Assembly (NCBI GenBank): GCA_025452005.1 | Contig: JANWJK010000122.1 | Location: 1-40,749, forward strand | Direction of reading: 5' to 3' | Origin: Acetobacteraceae bacterium | Lineage (GTDB): Bacteria; Pseudomonadota; Alphaproteobacteria; Acetobacterales; Acetobacteraceae | DNA: 40,749 bases | Shown here: in pieces, positions 35,401 through 40,749 of the stretch | How positions within the stretch are numbered: the stretch's first letter is position 1 | Layout of the letters: each line of letters begins with the position of its first letter | Translations under genes and position numbers: made by a program | Notes under the pieces: generated by a model | Databases searched by the model: none | What the model was told of the DNA's origin: nothing | The model's input: only the letters and a program-made list of their open reading frames with translations

Positions 35401-36953
35401 TTCACGCGGCGCTCCTTGCCCTGCCAGAACGGCAGCCGCAGCTCGCGCTTGAGGATCTTTCCCGCCCCCGACATCGGCATCGGCGTCTCGCGCACGTCGA
35501 CGCTGCGCGGACACTTGTAGCCGGCGATCCGCTGGTGACAGAACGCGATGAGCGCTTCGGCATCCACCGTCGCCCCCGGCCGCGGCATGACGACGGCATG
35601 GACCTCCTCGCCCCAACGTTCGCTGGGAATGCCGATCACCGCGCACTGCGCGACCGCGGGGAACTGCGCCACCACGTTCTCGACCTCGGCGGAATACACG
35701 TTCTCGCCGCCGGTCACGATCATGTCCTTGATGCGATCGACGACATAGACGAACCCGTCCGCATCCATCGCACCGCCGTCGCCGGTATGCATCCAGCCAT
35801 CGATCACCGCCCTCGCGGTCTCCTCGGGCCGCTCCCAGTAGCCCATCATCACCACGTCCCCGCTGACACAGATTTCGCCAACCGTGCCCGGCGGGACAGG
35901 GGTGTCGTTGGCGTCCACGATGCGAACCTGCACGCCGAACGTGGCACGCCCGCCCGAGCGGTGGCGACCCAGCTTGCGGCCTTCGCCGACCTGCTCGCGG
36001 TGGTGCAGCACCGTGGCGATCGGCGACAACTCGGTCATGCCGTAGGCCTGCACGAACTGCGTCCGCGGCAACGCGGCCACCGCGCGATCGAGCAGCGCCT
36101 CGCTCATCGGCGAGGCGCCGAACACGATGCGCCGCAGCGACGACAGGTCATACGCGCCGATCGCCGGATGATCGACCAGCATCTGGATCATCGTCGGCAC
36201 CAGCAGGATCTCGTTCACCCGATGGCGCTCGATCGCCTGCATCACCCCCTCGGGATTGAAGGCGCGGATCACCACGTTGGTCCCGCCGCTCAACATCAGC
36301 GAATACATTGCTGCGCCGTTGGCGAGGTGGAACATCGGCGCGGCATGCAGGTAGATCGAATCCAATGGGAACAGCCCTTCGGCCAGCACGTTGAACTCAT
36401 CGGCCATCAGGTTGCCGTGGCTGAGCATCACGCCCTTGGAGCGACCGGTGGTGCCGCCGGTATAGAAGATGCCGGCGAGATCGTGCGTCCCCCGCATCGC
36501 GTCAGGCACTGGCGCGGCCGCGGCCAGCAGCTCTTCATAGCTCGCGACACCCTCGGGCGTCGCGCCGTCGTCGGCATGGATCGGTCGCAGCGTCCCGATG
36601 CGCCGCGCGATGACCATACCCGGTTCGGCGAAGGCGTCGTCCACCACCAGCACCGACGGGCGGCAGTCGCGCAGCGAGTCCTCGATCTCCGCCGGGCTCC
36701 AGCGGATGTTCACCGGCACGATGACCGCACCGGCCCAGGCGACGGCGAGATAGAGTTCCAGGTAACGGTCCTGGTTCAGCATCAGCACGGCAACCCGGTC
36801 GCCGGCGCCGACACCCAGTGACCGCAGCGCGCCGGCGAAGCGGGCGACCCGCTCGCCGACCTCCGCCCACGTTCGCTGTCGGTCGCCGCATATCATGGCG
36901 ACCCCGCCGGCGTTGACCTGCAGCGCACGGCGCAGTCCGTGCGTCACGTTCAT
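35397..36953 (-). CDS. Acyl-CoA synthetase / AMP-dependent ligase
   Basis: A 518-residue ANL-superfamily ligase that activates a carboxylic acid as its adenylate and transfers it to CoA. Motifs: FYTGGTTGRSKGVMLSHGN (A3 loop, about 165-185), QAYGMTELSP, DGWMHTGDGG, VDRIKDMIVTGGENVY (hinge) and the catalytic Lys in SGAGKILKREL. The ATG at 36953 has a strong AGGAGGGAG site; the open frame beyond it is antisense to the next gene. The acid substrate is not predictable; medium- or long-chain fatty acids are typical of this subgroup. It is divergent from the unrecognised gene at 37080. Confidence 0.9.
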   Translation of the reverse strand: MNVTHGLRRALQVNAGGVAMICGDRQRTWAEVGERVARFAGALRSLGVGAGDRVAVLMLNQDRYLELYLAVAWAGAVIVPVNIRWSPAEIEDSLRDCRPSVLVVDDAFAEPGMVIARRIGTLRPIHADDGATPEGVASYEELLAAAAPVPDAMRGTHDLAGIFYTGGTTGRSKGVMLSHGNLMADEFNVLAEGLFPLDSIYLHAAPMFHLANGAAMYSLMLSGGTNVVIRAFNPEGVMQAIERHRVNEILLVPTMIQMLVDHPAIGAYDLSSLRRIVFGASPMSEALLDRAVAALPRTQFVQAYGMTELSPIATVLHHREQVGEGRKLGRHRSGGRATFGVQVRIVDANDTPVPPGTVGEICVSGDVVMMGYWERPEETARAVIDGWMHTGDGGAMDADGFVYVVDRIKDMIVTGGENVYSAEVENVVAQFPAVAQCAVIGIPSERWGEEVHAVVMPRPGATVDAEALIAFCHQRIAGYKCPRSVDVRETPMPMSGAGKILKRELRLPFWQGKERRVN

Positions 36954-37079
36954 TGCTCCCTCCTGCCGTTCCGTTGCGTCGGACTCTGCATCAATTCCGC
37001 GGCCCTGCGCCAGAAAAAGCGGGTCGGGGAGGGCATCGCCCAGTGCGCCGATCGGTGCCGAAGTGCTATGGTTACGCGC

Positions 37080-37898
37080 ATGAGCGTCGTCCTGGAGCCG
37101 TATCGCTGGTCCGCGCAGGTCGAGGACGATATCTATCGTGATGTCGTCACCCGCTTCGCGCCGCATTTGCCGCTGCAACGGGTGGCGCCGGCGCGCCCCG
37201 CCGCGACGCCGGCCGAGATCGAGGGCATCTGCGACAACTGGATCTGGACTGCAGGGCATGATTCGCTGATCGTGCAGGCGGCGTCGAAGGCGCTCGACAG
37301 GCTGTTTCCCGATCTGGACCAGCAGTATTTCCTGGCGCGCCAGATCGGCGACGACGGGTTCCATGCGGAGTTCGTGCGTGACTACGTGAAGCACCGGCGC
37401 GGCTACGATCCGGTCCGGCAGATCAACGACATCGTGCGGCTCCATTGGCAGGCCCTGGACGATCTGCCGTATCGCGACATCCACAGCTTCTTCGCGTGGG
37501 AACTGCACTACGAGCTGCACATCCTGTCGCGGCTGCACACCGAGCGTCGCACCGGGCAGATCGGCGATCCGGCGATCAAGCAGTTTGCCGAGGAGCGGGT
37601 AGGGCCGGATGAGGAGGTGCATCGGCTGCGCATCCTCGACTGGTGGATCGGGCACTATGGCGCGCTCGGGCGAGCGGAACGGCAGGCGACCGCGCAGCGG
37701 GTGATCTCGCTGGATGACGAGATCCAGCGGCGGCTGAACCCGTATCTGAATTCGCGGTATCAGCGATCGGCGGTGAATTTTGGAGCGGACATCCGGGGGA
37801 AGGATGCGGTCTACGACAACTTCCGGCGGGAGGTGCTGGCGCGGCTGCTGACGACGACGCCAGAGGGCGTTGGGAGGCTGACCGGTCTGGGTGAGTGA
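37080..37898 (+). CDS. Unrecognised helical protein, possible ferritin-like diiron protein
   Basis: A 272-residue protein that I cannot assign. It is rich in Glu/His/Arg helices. HAEFVRDYVKHRRGYD, FFAWELHYELHILSRLH and VGPDEEVHRLRILDWWIGHYG contain ExxH-like pairs suggestive of a ferritin-like diiron or PaaA/PaaC-like fold; this is inference. There is no signal peptide or membrane span. ATG at 37080 or 37068 (adding MVTR); neither has a clear ribosome site. It is divergent from the acyl-CoA ligase across about 126 bp, so the two may be co-regulated, which would suit an oxygenase or desaturase-like acting on an acyl-CoA. Confidence 0.6.
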   Translation: MSVVLEPYRWSAQVEDDIYRDVVTRFAPHLPLQRVAPARPAATPAEIEGICDNWIWTAGHDSLIVQAASKALDRLFPDLDQQYFLARQIGDDGFHAEFVRDYVKHRRGYDPVRQINDIVRLHWQALDDLPYRDIHSFFAWELHYELHILSRLHTERRTGQIGDPAIKQFAEERVGPDEEVHRLRILDWWIGHYGALGRAERQATAQRVISLDDEIQRRLNPYLNSRYQRSAVNFGADIRGKDAVYDNFRREVLARLLTTTPEGVGRLTGLGE

Positions 37899-37966
37899 CG
37901 TGGTGCTGCCCTCGTGGGCTGCCGCCACATTCCCTCGGGTCCTTCGTCGACAACACTGCGACGTGG

Positions 37967-38539
37967 TCAGGATGGGCCGGCGCGGGCGGCTGGGAATAGC
38001 GATAACGCTGCCGGCGGTGTGGGGGAGGGGGCGGCGGTCGGGCCTGGGGAGTGAAATGCGCGTACCCGCTCGATCGTGTCATTGAACAGGGTGGCGAGAC
38101 TGCCGCCGTAGCTGATGATTTCGATCATCGCTTCCCGCCACAGCGGATGGGACGGCACGATGCCGAGGTCGCGGCAGATGTCGGCGATGACGGCACCGAT
38201 CGGCCGACGGCGCACCTCGGCGGCGATCTGCTCCGGCGTGAGCGGGTGTTCAAGACAAAGGACGGCCGGATCGGCGTGCGGCGCGGCCGGTCGGGCGGGG
38301 CGCGGCTTGCGCGGGGACGCCGCGCGGCAGGGCCTGGCTTCGGCGTCGAGACGGGCGGCGTTGCGGATCAGCCTTGCTTCGAGCGCGTGAGCGCGGTGCA
38401 GCCCTTGCGTGATGCGCGCCAGGATCAACGCGATGGCGCTGGTGCCGAAGCCGCTGATGGGGATGGCGGGGACCGTGGCGGTGCCACGCTGCCGCAGCGT
38501 GTCGGCGAGTTCCTTGCCGTAATCGATGAGCCTGCGCAC
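37967..38539 (-). CDS. Hypothetical protein of a lineage-typical family
   Basis: About 190 residues. The N-terminal part RRLIDYGKELADTLRQRG and the central block EQIAAEVRRRPIGAVIADICRDLGI resemble a hypothetical protein I recall as common in Acetobacteraceae genomes, often in accessory regions. A low-complexity Ala/Pro/Arg linker lies between them. The frame is open up to 38734, but that extension runs into the inverted-repeat element at 38690-38817. The GTG at 38539 just before RRLIDYG is my best start, without a convincing ribosome site. Function unknown. Confidence 0.55.
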   Translation of the reverse strand: MRRLIDYGKELADTLRQRGTATVPAIPISGFGTSAIALILARITQGLHRAHALEARLIRNAARLDAEARPCRAASPRKPRPARPAAPHADPAVLCLEHPLTPEQIAAEVRRRPIGAVIADICRDLGIVPSHPLWREAMIEIISYGGSLATLFNDTIERVRAFHSPGPTAAPSPTPPAALSLFPAARAGPS

Positions 38540-38689
38540 GAGGGCGAGGAGGCGCGGCGCGGCTGTCCTGGTCCGCGCCGGCGTCTGCCCACCAGGGCGA
38601 AGCTGCCGTCCCAGGTGGCGTAGCTTATACCAGCGCGCCGAGAAGACTGCGGTATTCAACGGTCCCCGGGGCGAGGCATTCGGTGGGTG

Positions 38690-38817
38690 GCAAGAAAGTG
38701 GAAACACAGATGCACGCTGATAACGCAGATGCACGCGGATCGGGCCCGGGCGGCTGCGGGATCACGCCGAGGCTCATCTGCGTGCATCCGCGTGAATCTG
38801 CGTTTCCACTTTCTTGC
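38690..38817. repeat. Inverted-repeat element with about 42-bp arms and phased CGCAGATGCA subrepeats
   Basis: The left arm (38690-38731) and right arm (38775-38817) both read GCAAGAAAGTGGAAAC inwards, then CRCAGAT units at about 10-bp steps. The arms pair with a few mismatches and one 1-base indel. The 43-bp middle is GC-rich (CGGGCCCGGG). The design matches the element at 32710-32892: inverted arms, phased CACRGAK-like motif, no coding capacity. It lies exactly at the 3' end of the DpnI remnant, and the last helix of that protein runs into it. Confidence 0.8.
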
Positions 38818-39481
38818 GCCGCTGGTATTCTCTGACTTATCTTGGCTCTGATATGACGACTACCGGGATATGCTGCACGAAGTTCATCTTCAAAGGCGTA
38901 AACCTCCTCCAGCGAAAACCAACTCTTGCCGATGCGCTCGATGCAGCGCATGGCCTGGATAAGCCAGCTCTTTGCATTCGGTTCTTGCTGCTTCCGAAGG
39001 AAGAGAGTTCGCTTCCACTTGTCGAGAAGTTGGCTTTGGGTTCAATCACTCCGTTTCGTATCAGGGTCATTTTTCCCGCTTGCGGAATTGCTTCCAGCAA
39101 AATACGCCAGCCTACCCAGCCCGCTTGCTTCGCTGTCGGCGGCAACGGCTTCCTCTCTTCGATGATCGTCGTGGTAAAGAAGTGCTTCGGTACAATGAGC
39201 AGGTCGGTTATGGTCAGACTCCTGAAGTCGTAGTTCAGGAGAAAAAGATTGGGGATCGTGTTCCCGCTGAGGCGTCGGATCATCGCTGGATACGCTCCGT
39301 CCATCCCCTTGGCACCGAGGTGCTTCCTCTGGCTCTTCAGCTGATAATCTTCGTGGCAAACACCACAGAAGAAGTCAGCAGACGGATTATTATTGCTATA
39401 TTGTAGGTTTTTCGTATTCCCGCAATTCTGGCAGTAGACCCGACTACCTACCAAGTGTTTGCTCAGTATCTTGACGCCCAT
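38818..39481 (-). pseudogene. DpnI-like methyl-directed restriction endonuclease, broken
   Basis: Homologous to DpnI (cleaves GATC with methylated adenine). The N-terminal zinc ribbon and nuclease core are present: YCQNCGN, ADFFCGVC, DYQLKSQ (PD-(D/E)xK-like), DGAYPAMIRRL, NLFLLNYDF, VPKHFF, ERKPLPPTAKQAGWVG. After IRNGVIEPKA the frame is lost near 39032. In the neighbouring frame the homology continues as QLLDKWKRTLFLRKQQEPNAKSW, MRCIERIGK and VYAFEDELRAAYPGSRHIRAKISQ, so one base seems missing in a GCC(C) run. The winged-helix end is replaced by the inverted-repeat element. About 20 N-terminal residues are also missing at 39481. The GC content is visibly lower than in the surroundings. Confidence 0.85.
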
Positions 39482-39671
39482 AGACCCAGTCCGCCTGCGG
39501 CAGCCGGACGATGCGTTCCGCGACCAGGCGGTCGTTGGTCCAGCCGGCCAGCTCCATTACCGCTGCGAGGTCGGCCGCGGTGGCCACCGTATCGAACAGC
39601 CCGACCAGCGGAAACCGCGACGGGATCAGCCGAAACGTCGGATGCGGCGACGGGCCGTAGACCTCCGTCAC
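39444..39671 (-). pseudogene. RES-domain toxin gene, 3'-truncated
   Basis: A 75-residue remnant starting with GTG inside the antitoxin stop (GTGA), the usual coupling of Xre-RES/MbcTA modules. The first 60-odd residues are RES-like: FRLIPSRFPLVGLFDTVATAADLAAVMELAGWTNDRL and RLPQADWVYGR. Then homology stops, and the frame ends nine codons later in the DpnI remnant. The catalytic Tyr and Glu and most of the NAD-cleaving domain are gone, so it should be inactive. Confidence 0.75.
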
Positions 39672-40198
39672 GACACCACGATGTCGACGTCGGCGCAGGG
39701 CGCGAAGCCAGCGTCCAATTCGTTCGGCTCCATGTAAACCCCGCCGCGGGCGGCATCGAGGAACCGCCGCACCGTCAGCAACCCGTCCTGCATGCCGCAA
39801 GTGACGAACGCCAACGGCGGCGCGCCACCAAACACCGTCGCGCGATGCGGCGTGCGCAGCCATTCGACTCCGTCGCGCTCGCGCGGGAACAGGATGCCGA
39901 GCGCCTGGTGGGTGCCCAGCACGGCCGAGATGCGCAGCAACACGTCAACCCCGAGCGTGATGTCGCCGTGTTCGCGCACCGTCTTGACCCAGGCGTGGTA
40001 GGTGGACCGCGACGGCAGCCCGAGTACCAGCCGTCGTTGCTCCTCCGTCAGCCCCCACAGATCGGCGATGGCGAGGAAGCTGCGCAGGCCCGGCCCGCTG
40101 AGGCGCCGCCGGTTGGCAGGTTCGAAACGTGTCGCGTCCAGCCGATCGGGGCCCTTGGGTTTGGCGTACTCATCCAGCTGGCCGCGCGGTGCGGCCAT
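39668..40198 (-). CDS. MbcA/ParS/Xre-family antitoxin
   Basis: A 176-residue antitoxin of the Xre-RES (MbcTA) type. The N-terminal helical Xre-like region (about 45-95, LTEEQRRLVLGLPSRSTYHAWVK, LLRISAVLGTHQALGILFP) is followed by the toxin-binding C-terminal domain (WLRTPHRATVFGGAPPLAFV, GLLTVRRFLDAARGG). The ATG at 40198 has AGGAG seven bases upstream; codons further upstream are out of context. It looks intact, though its toxin partner is truncated. It may still repress its own promoter. Confidence 0.85.
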   Translation of the reverse strand: MAAPRGQLDEYAKPKGPDRLDATRFEPANRRRLSGPGLRSFLAIADLWGLTEEQRRLVLGLPSRSTYHAWVKTVREHGDITLGVDVLLRISAVLGTHQALGILFPRERDGVEWLRTPHRATVFGGAPPLAFVTCGMQDGLLTVRRFLDAARGGVYMEPNELDAGFAPCADVDIVVS

Positions 40199-40219
40199 GG
40201 CGGGTCTCCTGTGTCCCGA

Positions 40220-40247
40220 TCTGTACATTGTTCGGAATAGGACGCAA
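40220..40247 (-). promoter_or_regulatory. Possible antitoxin promoter
   Basis: On the minus strand TTGCGT and TACAGA are separated by 16 bp, 22 bp before the antitoxin ATG. The spacer includes TTCCGAA, a small dyad that could be an operator. The AT-richness here stands out against the flanks. Both boxes are weak matches. Confidence 0.3.
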
Positions 40248-40311
40248 ATCAATCCCGACCAGCGGTCATCGCCGGCCGACGCTTATCCGAAAGCGCTCGG
40301 ACCAATGCGAT

Positions 40312-40749
40312 TCAGATGTGAATCACCTTCCCCCAAGCATCCAGCACCGCCTCATGCATCGTCTCCGACACCGTTGGATGCGGGAACACTGCCTCGATCA
40401 GCTCCGCCTCGGTGCTCTCCAGTGTCCGCGCGATCGCGAAGCCCTGGATCATCTCCGTCACCTCCGCCCCTACCATGTGCGCGCCCAGCAGTTCGCCGGT
40501 CTTCGCGTCGAACACCGTCTTCACCATGCCCTCCGGCTCGCCCATCGCAATCGCCTTGCCGTTGCCGATGAACGGGAAGTGCCCCACTTTCACTTCGTGG
40601 CCCAGTTCCTTCGCGCGCGCCTCGGTCAGCCCCACCGAGGCCACCTGCGGCCGGCAATAGGTGCACCCCGGCACGTTGGTCGCATCAAGCGGATGCACGT
40701 CGTTCAGCCCGGCGATCTTCTCGACGCACAGCACGCCCTCATGACTCGC
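40312..40749 (-). CDS. lpd: Dihydrolipoamide dehydrogenase, C-terminal part (cut by window edge)
   Basis: The last 145 residues of an E3-type flavoprotein of 2-oxoacid dehydrogenase complexes. The frame is open to the end of the window, so the GTG at 40734 is internal. The dimerisation domain is clear: GCTYCRPQVASVGLTEARAKELG, LGAHMVGAEVTEMI and the active-site His-Glu motif FPHPTVSETMHEAVLDA. The NAD- and FAD-binding domains lie outside. Confidence 0.93.
   Translation of the reverse strand, partial: ASHEGVLCVEKIAGLNDVHPLDATNVPGCTYCRPQVASVGLTEARAKELGHEVKVGHFPFIGNGKAIAMGEPEGMVKTVFDAKTGELLGAHMVGAEVTEMIQGFAIARTLESTEAELIEAVFPHPTVSETMHEAVLDAWGKVIHI

Noticed and set aside
38051-38623. Plus-strand reading frame opposite the lineage-type hypothetical protein
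   Set aside because: The minus-strand product has a familiar conserved block (IAAEVRRRPIGAVIADICRDLGI), while the plus-strand one is Arg/Gly-rich antisense.
32710-38817. Possible CRISPR array from repeated CACAGAG/CGCAGAT units
   Set aside because: Units are 7-10 bp and contiguous, without unique spacers of constant length, and no cas gene is near.

Overview
The window is about 41 kb of GC-rich bacterial DNA, dense in genes on both strands. It looks like an alphaproteobacterium, probably of the Rhodospirillales/Acetobacteraceae kind. The main evidence is the core block ispDF | dusB-ntrB-ntrC-ntrY-ntrX, the bifunctional IspDF, and an AcpXL-type lipid A very-long-chain fatty acid operon. No rRNA, tRNA or CRISPR array was seen.

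Layout. 1-3.8 kb: end of a dipeptide/oligopeptide-type ABC importer (substrate-binding protein cut by the window edge, two permeases) followed by an amidohydrolase. 3.8-9.6 kb: an exported TPR protein, divergent from a hydantoinase/oxoprolinase pair (HyuA-HyuB type). 9.6-12.3 kb, minus strand: an exported small protein, an FHA+PP2C(SpoIIE) phosphatase and a cytosolic periplasmic-binding-fold protein. 12.4-18.3 kb, minus strand: acpXL-fabZ-fabF2-fabF1-SDR-adh-lpxXL, which in rhizobia builds and attaches the very long acyl chain of lipid A. 18.4-19.8 kb: a YXWXXW lipoprotein and ispDF. 19.9-27.3 kb: dusB and the two nitrogen two-component systems NtrBC and NtrYX in one overlapping operon.

27.3-31.5 kb holds the most interesting block. 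A DUF1445 protein and a DUF4392 protein, the two halves of mammalian D-glutamate cyclase, are followed by one long reading frame that joins MurL (UDP-MurNAc-L-Ala-L-Glu epimerase) to MurD2 (the L-Glu-adding ligase). Together they form a compact D-glutamate/peptidoglycan precursor module placed directly behind ntrX. 31.5-37.9 kb: a MetE-like protein, a PLP-dependent desulfhydrase, MsrP with a small membrane protein, an acyl-CoA ligase and an unrecognised helical protein.

37.9-40.3 kb is a scarred accessory patch. It has a lineage-type hypothetical protein, an inverted-repeat element, a frameshifted and truncated DpnI-like restriction gene of visibly lower GC, a RES toxin gene cut in mid-domain exactly where the DpnI homology starts, and its intact MbcA/ParS-type antitoxin. 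The window ends in the C-terminal part of dihydrolipoamide dehydrogenase.

Three loci (28.1, 32.7-32.9 and 38.7-38.8 kb) carry the same kind of about 10-bp phased CACRGAK motif. At two of them it is arranged as long inverted arms, one of which ends the DpnI remnant.
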